In this document: positions 1-7,129 of the stretch, one piece after another | Position numbering within the stretch: position 1 is the stretch's first letter | How the letters are laid out: each line of letters opens with the position of its first letter | DNA from: JAAXZI01 sp045863575 | GTDB taxonomy: Bacteria; Planctomycetota; Phycisphaerae; UBA1845; PWPN01 | NCBI GenBank assembly: GCA_045863575.1 | Contig: BTUC01000027.1 | Coordinates: 1 to 28,775 of the forward strand | DNA length: 28,775 nucleotides | Direction of reading: 5' to 3' | Translations under genes and position numbers: made by a program | Notes under the pieces: model-generated | The model's input: only the letters and a program-made list of their open reading frames with translations | What the model was told of the DNA's origin: nothing | The model's database searches: none

Positions 1-717
1 TCCGTGAATCAGATAGTGTTCGTAGGGGGCCTCGTGTCCAAAGGCCATGAGGCCCATGAAGACCGAGTAGCTCAGGATGGATGCGACAAAGGCGGGCACG
101 ATGCCATCCGCTTCAAATTCCGGTTCGCGATAGAGGACGCTGGTGGCAAACATGGCCCCGCCCAGCGGGCACTGGAAAATGGCGCCCACGCCGCCACCGC
201 AACCGGCTACCAGCATGATCCGCCGCATGCGCGGCGCCAGGCCCAGCAGGCGGGCCACACTCGAACCGATGGCGGCCCCCAGCGCGGCGATGGGGCCCTC
301 GGGCCCGGCTGATCCGCCGGCTGAAATGAGTCCGACGGCCGCGGTCGCCTTGATGGCCGGATCCGGGACCGGCAGGTCTCCGCCCTTGTGATGGAAGGCG
401 GTGACCAATTGGTTGGTGCCATGCGCGTGTTCCTGCCGGCACAGCCAGTGGACCAGTGCGCCGGCGGCGAGCCCTCCGAACGCGGGCAACAGCAGGATAC
501 CCCAGTTGAAGTCGAGGACGCCCGGCCCGGCCACGTGCGTGAACCGGCCAATCGCATGGTGCAGGCCCAGCTCGAGCGCGTATTCCAGGCCCGCGGCGGC
601 CGTTCCGGCCAGCACGCCCACCAGGGCGCTCAGCAGGAACATGCGGCCCCAGCGGGCTGCCGGGCCCTGCTTGCCGCGTTCGCTGAATAGACGGGCCAGT
701 CGTTGGACTTCATTCAT
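1..717 (-). CDS. CLC-family chloride channel/antiporter, C-terminal part beyond the window
   Basis: Voltage-gated chloride channel (CLC) family membrane protein that moves chloride across the inner membrane, as a channel or a Cl-/H+ antiporter. The first 239 residues are visible and the frame runs off the left edge. After a short cytoplasmic N terminus come hydrophobic helices at about residues 27-48 and 72-93. The family signature GGSAGPEGP lies at residues 134-142, with Glu140 at the place of the gating glutamate. The usual Lys/Arg before that Glu is Pro. The second signature, GGGVGAIFQCPLGGAMFA, is at 174-191. The usual GSGIP chloride loop is replaced by a GTNQLVTAFH segment at 100-109, as in one bacterial subfamily. 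The ATG at 717 lies 21 bases after the stop of the EIIA-like gene, so the two are probably co-transcribed. No strong Shine-Dalgarno is seen. C-terminal CBS domains cannot be checked. Confidence 0.9.
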   Translation of the reverse strand, partial: MNEVQRLARLFSERGKQGPAARWGRMFLLSALVGVLAGTAAAGLEYALELGLHHAIGRFTHVAGPGVLDFNWGILLLPAFGGLAAGALVHWLCRQEHAHGTNQLVTAFHHKGGDLPVPDPAIKATAAVGLISAGGSAGPEGPIAALGAAIGSSVARLLGLAPRMRRIMLVAGCGGGVGAIFQCPLGGAMFATSVLYREPEFEADGIVPAFVASILSYSVFMGLMAFGHEAPYEHYLIHG

Positions 718-738
718 GACAGATAGCGGCGGTCAGGC

Positions 739-1299
739 TCACCAGGTGAATCGGGCCAGCGCATCGGAGAGATAGTCGCCCGGCGCGGTCTTCTCGGAAT
801 CCTTATGCAGCTCGCGCAGCATGCCGGTCTCCTGCCGGCGCTGCTCGACGGCCTGTTCGGCAACGGTGATGAGTTCGTAGGCGTTAGCCCCGTCCGGCGC
901 GCGCCGCAGCTTCGTCCGGAACGTCGCGCTGTCCAGCATCTGACTGGAATTAGCCAGTAGACGGAGGTGGTCGGAAACGTTCTCGGCCGGTCCGGCGATC
1001 ATCATGATGGTGTCCACGGCGTGTCCCTCGTTATCCCAGCGCACGGGGTGTCGGAGAATCATCACGGCGATACCGAAACGGCTGAGCCCGGAGAGCCGGC
1101 AGTGGGGGATGGCGGCGCCGTTGGCAAAAGCGGTGGTCCGGGCCCGCTCGCGGTTGAGCACCGCGCGCTCGATGGTGGCCGCATCGGCGCCCAGTCGCCC
1201 GGCCAGCCGGCCCGCCAGGCGGGCGATCACCTCGGTCGCGTTCTCCACCCGCTCCTCGATGTCGATGGTTTCTGCCGACAAGCTTTGCGTCACCAGCAC
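739..1299 (-). CDS. PTS EIIA (PtsN/fructose type)-like protein
   Basis: Phosphotransferase-system EIIA domain of the mannitol/fructose/nitrogen class, 187 residues. These proteins accept phosphate from HPr on a histidine and either pass it to a sugar permease or act as regulators. The segment LNRERARTTAFANGAAIPHC (residues 48-67) matches the family active site, with the phospho-acceptor His at 66. No EIIB or EIIC is nearby, which favours a regulatory role. About 35 polar residues extend beyond the usual 150-residue domain. I chose the GTG at 1299 because AGGAG stands 8 bases upstream (1308-1312 on the plus strand). A GTG at 1326 in the same frame is possible but has no such site. The gene is followed 21 bases later by the CLC channel gene, suggesting that EIIA and channel work together. 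That link is inference. Confidence 0.85.
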   Translation of the reverse strand: MLVTQSLSAETIDIEERVENATEVIARLAGRLAGRLGADAATIERAVLNRERARTTAFANGAAIPHCRLSGLSRFGIAVMILRHPVRWDNEGHAVDTIMMIAGPAENVSDHLRLLANSSQMLDSATFRTKLRRAPDGANAYELITVAEQAVEQRRQETGMLRELHKDSEKTAPGDYLSDALARFTW

Positions 1300-1710
1300 T
1301 CGTATCGCTCCTGAGGGCGCCAGCACCAGTCAGGTGGCGGCTGGTACACCCGGTTGGACTGCAAAACGTGCTATCTTAGCCCCTCTGGTCGATGACGTAC
1401 AGACGGGGAGGGACCCCCATCTCGCCGGCGGCTCCGTGACACGGCGCCCCCCCCATGCAAGTGACCAAAGCTTGCCGCGTACCTTGGTCCATGCCGCCCC
1501 TGGGTTGCTTCCGGGCGCGGCGAAGAGAGTTGTTCGCCTGCGGCAAAGCCGCTTGGCCATCCCGCTCCTCGCCTGCGCCTGAGGCTCCGGAACACCTCAC
1601 TGCTTTCATCTGGCCCGTCTGCCGCGATGGATTTCCCTTGCTGAGCGGCCTGGGCTAAGATGCCCGTCCCGCTGTGCCGATGAGGCGGCGGGATCCCGGG
1701 AGTTCCGACT
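1300..1710. other. Divergent intergenic region, no gene recognised
   Basis: This 411-base stretch separates the minus-strand EIIA-CLC pair from the plus-strand gene at 1711. Several short open frames exist on both strands, but none has a ribosome-binding site with a plausible protein and their composition looks like shadow translation. It must hold promoters for both directions. I could not identify a convincing -35/-10 pair. Confidence 0.5.
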
Positions 1711-2655
1711 ATGAGCAACGGCTTGGTCTGCCTGCTGCTGGCTCTCCTCAGCGGGTGGGCGGTGACACCTGACTATTCGAATCCTGACCGGATCAATCTG
1801 GCCGAGTTCGCGCGTGTCGTCGAATTCACCGGCGATTCGCCCGATACGCTGGAGGCCGAAACCCTCGAACGCGGCCCCGATGGCTGGATGGCCTGGAAGG
1901 GGCCGGGCGGTGAATACATGATGGGTCTTGAGTTTGACGCGCCGCGCGACATCGCGGAGGTCAACATCGAATTCCGGCATGCCATCGCCGATCGCGACCT
2001 GATCAAAATGCAGTATTACCGGGACCGGTCCACGCGGTCGAAGAACGAGCAGAAAGCTGCCACCCCCAGTGAATTCGAGAGTCCCTGGGCCACTGCCAGG
2101 ATCGCGGACTGGTGGGCGGGCGACCGGGACCTCTCGTTCACCTTCGCGCCGGAGGAGCACGAACGGGTGGAAGCGGGCGCCGTTCCTTACTACCGCACGC
2201 GGCGGCTGCGCTTCGTGCTGGGCCATCGCGAGTTGCCGCCGGTGCGTTATATCCGAGCATATGGTCCGGGTGACGCGGCCGAAGGTGCTTTCGAGCTGCA
2301 ATTCGAACCCTCGGCGAAGGTTCGTCCGCCTGTCGATGTCAGCGTGGTGAATGGCTTGATCATGGAAGCGGATGGGCCGGATACGCGGGTGAGTGCTTTC
2401 GAAGCCAGACGTCCGCTGAAAGTCCGTTACGCGGATGCGAATACGACCGGCCCGAACCGGACGGAGGTCAGCGTCCGCTCACCCGGCAGTCCGCAGCACG
2501 GCTTTACCTTCCTGCCCGCGGAGGTGGCCCGACAGGAGAGAATGCACATCGCCACCCGGGGTGTGACCGTCTTCTACCGGGGATCCGTGCCCAAGACACG
2601 CCCGAGTGACAGCCGGCCGGCGACCTCAACCGCTCCCTCCTCGGCGGAAGAGTGA
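1711..2655 (+). CDS. Exported protein of unknown function
   Basis: A 314-residue protein that I do not recognise. The N terminus (MSNGLVCLLLALLSGWAV) is a short hydrophobic export signal. The mature part is rich in Asp, Glu, Arg and aromatic residues, and its alternating pattern suggests a beta-sandwich, for example around residues 60-100 and 140-200. The C-terminal 25 residues are Ser/Thr/Pro-rich and look disordered. The start is supported by GGGAG about 9 bases upstream of the ATG. It stands alone, between a divergent EIIA-CLC pair and a convergent exported-protein gene. It may be a small member of a longer secreted family, but nothing in the sequence fixes a function. Confidence 0.75.
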   Translation: MSNGLVCLLLALLSGWAVTPDYSNPDRINLAEFARVVEFTGDSPDTLEAETLERGPDGWMAWKGPGGEYMMGLEFDAPRDIAEVNIEFRHAIADRDLIKMQYYRDRSTRSKNEQKAATPSEFESPWATARIADWWAGDRDLSFTFAPEEHERVEAGAVPYYRTRRLRFVLGHRELPPVRYIRAYGPGDAAEGAFELQFEPSAKVRPPVDVSVVNGLIMEADGPDTRVSAFEARRPLKVRYADANTTGPNRTEVSVRSPGSPQHGFTFLPAEVARQERMHIATRGVTVFYRGSVPKTRPSDSRPATSTAPSSAEE

Positions 2656-2993
2656 TGCTGGGGAATGGAACAGCGACGACGGAGAAAGAGAGCGAAGGAG
2701 AGAGCGAAAGCGGCGGATGCCTCACCTCCGATGATGACCCACCAATCACAACCTGCTACCCACGTCCCCACAACGGACTGAAGGACGACGAGCCCAACAA
2801 CTGACGACGGCTACTGACGAGCGGACCGTTGCCTGCCAAGCCCCCACCCTGACCCTCCCCCGGAGTACCGGGGGAGGGAAAACTACGCCGCCGCCTGAAG
2901 GACCGGGGAGGGAGGCACTCGCCGTTCAATGCAACGCGCGGTTCAGCGTACCTCGTGGTTCAGCGTAGCGCGCGGTTCAACGTACCTCGTGGT
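2656..2993. other. Repeat-bearing convergent intergenic gap
   Basis: The gap lies between two convergent genes. It starts with an A/G-rich stretch (about 2665-2715) that repeats GAGAGCGAAG-like words. Then comes a region of loosely repeated GACGA words (about 2780-2825), possibly an eroded heptamer array. After that come the 56-base palindromic repeat and the 17-base tandem array listed separately. No open frame here looks like a protein. The palindrome may help end both transcripts, but no T-run follows it on either strand. Confidence 0.6.
2827..2882 (+). repeat. Dispersed palindromic (REP-like) repeat, copy 1
   Basis: A 56-base element that recurs at 17262-17317 with 54 of 56 bases identical. 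The differences are T2850/C17285 and A2875/G17310. Its right half is a perfect hairpin: an 11-base arm at 2853-2863 (CCCTCCCCCGG), the loop AGTA, and the complementary arm at 2868-2878. It ends in AAAA. Both copies have the same orientation and both sit in gaps between convergent genes, where REP-like elements often lie in other bacteria. An A-tract rather than a T-tract follows, so it is not a standard intrinsic terminator for the plus strand. Confidence 0.8.
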
Positions 2994-3002
2994 TCAGCGG
3001 AC
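2935..3002. repeat. 17-bp tandem repeat, four units
   Basis: Four contiguous 17-base units: 2935-2951, 2952-2968, 2969-2985 and 2986-3002. Units 1 and 3 begin CGCGCGGTTCA and units 2 and 4 begin CTCGTGGTTCA. All share the core GGTTCARCG, so the array also reads as two 34-base units. The last unit covers the stop codon (2994-2996) and final codons of the exported-protein gene on the minus strand. On that strand each unit carries a TGA, placed in successive frames by the 17-base period. Confidence 0.85.
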
Positions 3003-4931
3003 CTCGGCGGGCGGTGCTCCGACGGGCTCCTCGCGGCCGGGCCGGCGCGGTTCGCTGACCATTCCGCCCATCTGCGGCATCATGAGAAGTTGAAACCAGC
3101 CGACAACGCCGCCTTCCCGGGGACCGAAACGTGACAGCGCATGGAAGTACGCCCAGTAATAGGGTGTGCACAGCACCGGCGCCCGGCCGTCGAACAGCAC
3201 GCCTTCACCTTCATCACGCGCGCTCAGGATGGTCGCCTCCTGCACGTGACGGGCGATGTCGTGGCCGCGCGGGAAGATGAGCAGATCCATGCCTGCGCCT
3301 CCGCTGCCCATGCCCCCGAACATGCCCATCAAATTCCGCGTCTGCTCGAGCACAGGCACGTAGCGATCGTAGAACGCCCGGCTGAAGCCACCCGGCGGCA
3401 TGTACAACTCAAAACATGCGTCCTTCAGCACATGCGCGGTGGCGGCCTTGTACGCCGGCGTATCGAGGATCGACGGCCCGGGCGAGGTCCAGTTCTCCAG
3501 CGCGTCGGCCATCATCTGGGAACTGAAGGCGACCAGTGCCTCCTTCTCCAGCAAAGCGACGTACATGGTCACGTAATACAGTGGGATCACGCGTACCTTG
3601 TGCCCCAGCATTTGAACCGTGGGCGCGGCGCCGGCCATGGGCAGCGGCAGGGCGCCCAATGCCTCTTCAAACTTTCCAACATCCCGGATCTGCGTGATCA
3701 AAACCATGTCCGCCGTCGGCAGAAGATCGGCGAAGGGAAATACGCCGTATTTGCGCGGCAGCCGATAGACCAGATAGCGCGGCCCCACCTGGCCAAGCAG
3801 CGGTTGGAGAGGCAAAGTCATCGCCGGCGCCTGGGCCAGGGCCTGGTCCTCGGCCCCGCCCATCTTGGCGTACAACAGCACCATGGTGGGCAGAAAGCTC
3901 CAGGCGTCCCAGACGCCGGTGGTGAAACCGCTCGCCTCCGCTGGCACACGCTGGAGCCATGCAGGATCGATCCGGCTCTCGCGGCTATGCTGGAACAAGC
4001 CGCTGCGCTGGGGGCCGACTTTCCAGTAGTGCCGGTTCCGATAGCCGCTGCCCTCGACGAACGTGGCCCCGGCCATTGCCTCGAGGCTTCGCCACGAGAC
4101 CTGATTCCATGCCGCCCCCGGCGGTGTGGCCGTCAACCGCTGCCAGGTGGGCCGCAGGTCGTAGTAGTACATGGCGATCGGAGGGCCCGATTGGCCCTCC
4201 AGAAGGCGCCCGGCCGTCTGTCGGAAAAGCTCATTGTCCGCGAGGGTCCTTCCGCCCGGCAGCGGGGCCCAACCGGCCGAGTCCTTACCCGCCGCCCAGA
4301 CGAGCTGGTCCTCCTTCCAGGCGGTGTAAACTTGCGGCGCTTTGCCCGCAGGATTCACGACGCGATAGGTCGTTCTGCCGACTTCCGCTGTTTCAGGCTT
4401 TCCACCGGCCCCGGCCAGCGCCTGCAGGGCCGCGTCGTACCGGGCGCGCAGCTCATCGACTCCCGCGCGCGTCGGCCGCACGAAGGCTACGTTCCGATGG
4501 AGTCGTTCCGATGCGCCAGCTTCTGGAGGTGCCGGCGCAGGACCATTCCCGGCGCCCGCCTGGGCCGGCCGGGCAGGCTCCGCACCGGCCATGATCAGTT
4601 CCTCGTGAAGCGCGGACATGAAGAAGCGATAGATGTCTCCGCTCGCCCCTTTGCCGTCACCCCGGTCCTTCACGTCGGTCAGGAAGCGCCACACCTGCGG
4701 GTCACGAATCACCGTCAGTGCCGTCGTTCCCAGCAGCCGATTCTGAAGATCGCTCCAGCCGGCGCGGTAGACGTAGCTGGTCGCTTCCACGTCAATCTGA
4801 TCCATGCCGGGAAGCTGTCCGGGTGCGATGGGGTCGGCCGCGAGACTGACCGCGGCGATTTCCAGGGATGGGAACGGCGGCGGACTGGCCGACCAGAGGC
4901 CCAGGAGGACAAGCACGAGTGCGGATTTCAC
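2994..4931 (-). CDS. Large exported protein of unknown function (possibly DUF3352-like)
   Basis: A 645-residue protein starting at a GTG that opens a clear signal peptide (VKSALVLVLLGLWSASPPPF). The frame stays open 47 codons further upstream, to an ATG at 5072, but that extension is Arg/Pro-rich and does not look like protein. No strong ribosome-binding site supports the GTG. The mature protein has mixed alpha/beta content, with a low-complexity Ala/Pro/Gly linker near residues 125-145. The segment LPTADMVLITQIRDVGKFEEAL, followed later by ALVAFSSQMMADALEN and a 'DTPAYKAA' stretch, resembles the repeating layout of DUF3352 proteins. I could not confirm this. A Met/Gly-rich stretch lies near the C terminus. 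It lies downstream of the Flp pilin gene on the same strand, about 305 bases apart. Confidence 0.75.
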   Translation of the reverse strand: MKSALVLVLLGLWSASPPPFPSLEIAAVSLAADPIAPGQLPGMDQIDVEATSYVYRAGWSDLQNRLLGTTALTVIRDPQVWRFLTDVKDRGDGKGASGDIYRFFMSALHEELIMAGAEPARPAQAGAGNGPAPAPPEAGASERLHRNVAFVRPTRAGVDELRARYDAALQALAGAGGKPETAEVGRTTYRVVNPAGKAPQVYTAWKEDQLVWAAGKDSAGWAPLPGGRTLADNELFRQTAGRLLEGQSGPPIAMYYYDLRPTWQRLTATPPGAAWNQVSWRSLEAMAGATFVEGSGYRNRHYWKVGPQRSGLFQHSRESRIDPAWLQRVPAEASGFTTGVWDAWSFLPTMVLLYAKMGGAEDQALAQAPAMTLPLQPLLGQVGPRYLVYRLPRKYGVFPFADLLPTADMVLITQIRDVGKFEEALGALPLPMAGAAPTVQMLGHKVRVIPLYYVTMYVALLEKEALVAFSSQMMADALENWTSPGPSILDTPAYKAATAHVLKDACFELYMPPGGFSRAFYDRYVPVLEQTRNLMGMFGGMGSGGAGMDLLIFPRGHDIARHVQEATILSARDEGEGVLFDGRAPVLCTPYYWAYFHALSRFGPREGGVVGWFQLLMMPQMGGMVSEPRRPGREEPVGAPPAEVR

Positions 4932-5236
4932 TGGACGATTTCGACATCTGTAGCGGTCGGCTGGGGTGCCGGACGGTGTGCATCTCAACGGCCGGCACAA
5001 AGGCCAGCCGTTACGGAGCGGGCGAACTGGAAGCGATGCCGACCAACGGCCATCATCTGGTCCTGAACCCATGGTGTGCTCCCTGGCCCCCCGGTCAGCA
5101 GAAAAGCCCGTAACAGGGTGAAGTGCAGCGCGACGGCCGTATCAAGGGCTCGTTCGCCGCAGGCATGGTTATACACCTTCGGAGAATGGGTGCAAGCGGT
5201 GGGCGGCTGGAAGCATCGAAGGGTGTCGATGCGGTG
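4932..5236. other. Intergenic region between pilin and exported-protein genes
   Basis: This 305-base gap on the minus strand runs from the pilin stop to the signal-peptide start of the next gene. Apart from the hairpin directly after the pilin gene, nothing convincing was seen. Short open frames here lack ribosome-binding sites and recognisable products. An ATG-initiated frame at 4998 enters the next gene out of phase and was discounted. Confidence 0.5.
5213..5232 (-). terminator. Hairpin just after the pilin gene, possible terminator
   Basis: A perfect 7-bp stem (GCATCGA at 5213-5219 with TCGATGC at 5226-5232) and a 6-base loop lie four bases beyond the pilin stop codon on the minus strand. 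Only two T residues follow on the transcribed strand, so termination would be weak. It could also stabilise the 3' end of the pilin mRNA. Confidence 0.4.
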
Positions 5237-5437
5237 CTATGCCAGACCTTCGGGCAATGCGTCGGCGATGATGGTGTACAGCACCTGGAATTTCGCACCG
5301 ATGGCCCCGATCGTGCCCATCGACACCAACGCGATCAGTGCCAACATGATGGCGTATTCCGTTCCGGTCGGACCCTGTTCATCACGAAGGAATTCCGCGA
5401 CGCCTTGCCCGATCTGCTGTTGGGAGTCTTCATACAT
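5237..5437 (-). CDS. Flp-type (class IVb) pilin
   Basis: A 66-residue prepilin of the Flp/Fap family, which forms thin adhesive pili exported by Tad-type machinery. The sequence has a hydrophilic leader ending in Gly22, then PTGTEYAIMLALIALVSMGT. Glu and Tyr fall at mature positions 5 and 6, exactly as prepilin peptidase substrates of this class require. One hydrophobic helix (about residues 28-48) and a short tail follow. The ATG at 5437 is preceded by GGGAAAGGTG at a good distance. The frame remains open upstream, but the Flp layout and this binding site fix the start. No tadA, cpaB, rcpA or prepilin peptidase gene is in the window, so the assembly genes must be elsewhere. The GspE/PilB ATPase at 26883 belongs to a different branch. 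Confidence 0.93.
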   Translation of the reverse strand: MYEDSQQQIGQGVAEFLRDEQGPTGTEYAIMLALIALVSMGTIGAIGAKFQVLYTIIADALPEGLA

Positions 5438-5471
5438 GGCACACCTTTCCCAGATTATCCCCTCGATCATA

Positions 5472-5500
5472 GATATACGATTGCCCGCCGGTGAGGGCAA
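5472..5500 (-). promoter_or_regulatory. Candidate sigma-70 promoter for the pilin gene
   Basis: On the minus strand TTGCCC (5495-5500) and TATATC (5472-5477) are separated by 17 bases. Each matches four of six consensus bases. The pair lies about 35 bases upstream of the pilin start. The -35 word also forms one arm of a small hairpin (TTGCCC with GGGCAA at 5481-5500). Moderate support only. Confidence 0.35.
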
Positions 5501-5566
5501 ACCGGTTTCGGTGAAAAAAAGGACTATGATAGAAAGGCGGCGCAGACGACAGCGGCCAGAGGTTAT

Positions 5567-5989
5567 GTGACCGTGAAGGGCTCGGGCAGCAATCCTGAAA
5601 ACGGGGGCGTCAGACGATACTGGCTTGTTTTTGACGGCCAGTGCCGTTTCTGCCGCTCCTCCGTGGGGTGGATCAAGCGGCTGGACTGGCTCGGCCGCAT
5701 TGAGCCGCTCGATTTGCACGTCCGGAAAGAACTCATCTCCGCGCGGGCGCCGGACCTCACCCATGAGGCCATGATGCAGGCGATGCAACTGCTCACACCG
5801 GATCGGCAAGTCTTTGCCGGCTTTTTCGCGTTTCGCCGGGCCGCCTGGCTTCTGCCGGTGTTCTGGATCCTGCTGCCGCTGCTTTATGTGCCCGGCATGT
5901 CGCGGCTGGGGCCGGCCGTCTATGGCTGGATCGCCCGGCGTCGTTACGGGTTGGTCCGCTGCGAGCCGGATGGCACGTGCAGGTTGTGA
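5567..5989 (+). CDS. DCC-family thiol-disulfide oxidoreductase (DUF393)
   Basis: A 140-residue protein with the DUF393 hallmark DGQCRFCRSSV at residues 21-31. The CxxC pair is Cys24/Cys27, directly after a beta-strand (WLVFDG), as in thioredoxin-like folds. A second family feature, LLTPDRQVFAGFFAFRRAAW, follows near residues 75-95, then a hydrophobic stretch (WLLPVFWILLPLLYVPGM). The family is inferred to carry out membrane-linked thiol redox reactions, and the substrate is unknown. The GTG at 5567 has AGAGG 4 bases upstream. A second GTG at 5573 in frame has better spacing, so the true start may be two codons later. The stop lies 3 bases from the stop of the convergent proB gene, with no room for a terminator. 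Confidence 0.85.
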   Translation: MTVKGSGSNPENGGVRRYWLVFDGQCRFCRSSVGWIKRLDWLGRIEPLDLHVRKELISARAPDLTHEAMMQAMQLLTPDRQVFAGFFAFRRAAWLLPVFWILLPLLYVPGMSRLGPAVYGWIARRRYGLVRCEPDGTCRL

Positions 5990-5992
5990 GCG

Positions 5993-7129
5993 TCATCGTT
6001 GCGGCGCGGAGGCCGTGATCACCAGATTATCCCGGTGGATGGCCTCATCATAGGGCTTGCTACCCAGAGCGGCGGCAATCTGACCCGTCTTGAGGCCCTT
6101 GATTCGGTCGAGCTCTCCCCGGCTGTAGTTCACAATACCCTGGCCAAGGCTGTGGTTTTCCGGGCCCAGCACGCGAACGACGTCACCGCGCGCAAAATCT
6201 CCGGTCACTTCGACAATCCCGCTCGGCAAGAGGCTTTTACCGTTACCGACCAGAGCTCGGGCGGCGCCGGCATCGACCCGGATGGCGCCGTTCGGCCGAG
6301 CGGCACTCATGATCCATCGCCGCCGGCCGGGCATCTTCCGGGGAGCAGGCGCAAAGATCGTGCCGACGCGTTCGCCCTCCAGGATGCGGGCCAGCACGTT
6401 GGGCATTCGGCCGTTGGCTACCACCGCCGGCACGCCGGCGTCGGTCACGAAGCGGGTCGCACCCACCTTGCTCATCATCCCGCCACTGCCCAGCTTCGAT
6501 CGCTCGATGCGCACCATGCCCTGGACATCGCCGATGTGCGTGACCAGATCGACGAGTTGACCTTCGGTGTCCAGCAAGCCGTCCACCACCGTCAGGAGCA
6601 CGAGCAGGTCGGCGCGAAGCAGATTGGTCAGAAGAGCCGCGATCGTATCGTTGTCCGCGAAGCGGTCCAGCTCGTCGACCGCCACCGTATCATTCTCGTT
6701 GATGATGGGAATGGCATTGAGCCGCTGCAAAGCTTCGATGGTGTTGCAGATGTTGACGTAGCGATTGCGTTCCTCGAAGTCGGCCCGGGTGACCAGCACT
6801 TGCCCGGCATGCAGGTTGAAACGGGCCAGCGTCCTGGCGTAGAGGCTCATCAAAGCGGGCTGACCAATGGCCGCGGTGGCCTGCACCAGCGGCAGTTGCC
6901 TGGGCCGGCCGGGCAACCCGGCCAGGCCGATGCCCGCACCGACAGCGCCGCTGGTTACCAGTGTTACGCGCGTGCCGCGAGCATGAAGTGCCGCGAGTTG
7001 GCGGGCCAGACGGTCAATGAGCGGGCGGTCCAGCTTGCCGTCGTCGCCGGTGAGCAGCGCGGTGCCCACCTTGACCACCAGGTTTCGGACGTGGCTCATG
7101 AGCTGTTTGCGAAGTTCAGTGCTGGGCAT
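5993..7129 (-). CDS. proB: Glutamate 5-kinase (ProB)
   Basis: Catalyses ATP-dependent phosphorylation of L-glutamate to gamma-glutamyl phosphate, the first step of proline synthesis. Its 378 residues fit the usual length. The amino-acid kinase domain spans about residues 14-265. It carries the nucleotide strand LVVKVGTALLT (17-27), VTSGAVGAG (58-66), the substrate loop INENDTVA (143-150), FADND (157-161, usually FGDND) and the lysine-containing KLGSGGMMSKV loop. A C-terminal PUA domain (about 285-370) begins with GAIRVDAGAARAL. Its ATG lies inside the 3' end of waaA, a 14-base overlap, so translation is probably coupled. proA is not adjacent. The product would be cytoplasmic and would form oligomers, with feedback inhibition by proline as known for the family. 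Confidence 0.96.
   Translation of the reverse strand: MPSTELRKQLMSHVRNLVVKVGTALLTGDDGKLDRPLIDRLARQLAALHARGTRVTLVTSGAVGAGIGLAGLPGRPRQLPLVQATAAIGQPALMSLYARTLARFNLHAGQVLVTRADFEERNRYVNICNTIEALQRLNAIPIINENDTVAVDELDRFADNDTIAALLTNLLRADLLVLLTVVDGLLDTEGQLVDLVTHIGDVQGMVRIERSKLGSGGMMSKVGATRFVTDAGVPAVVANGRMPNVLARILEGERVGTIFAPAPRKMPGRRRWIMSAARPNGAIRVDAGAARALVGNGKSLLPSGIVEVTGDFARGDVVRVLGPENHSLGQGIVNYSRGELDRIKGLKTGQIAAALGSKPYDEAIHRDNLVITASAPQR

Noticed and set aside
1371..1718. 115-codon minus-strand open frame between the EIIA gene and the exported-protein gene
   Set aside because: No ribosome-binding site, Arg/Gly/Pro-rich composition and no recognisable domain.
2853..2882. Palindrome as a rho-independent terminator
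   Set aside because: The stem is strong, but an A-tract rather than a T-tract follows on the plus strand, and on the minus strand the T-tract precedes it. Its near-identical second copy favours a dispersed repeat.
2935..3002. CRISPR-like direct repeats
   Set aside because: The 17-base units are contiguous without spacers, so this is a simple tandem array.
3141..5066. 641-codon open frame on the plus strand
   Set aside because: It lies opposite the exported-protein gene, has no ribosome-binding site or signal peptide, and its composition (rich in Arg, His, Gln) is that of an antisense shadow in GC-rich DNA.
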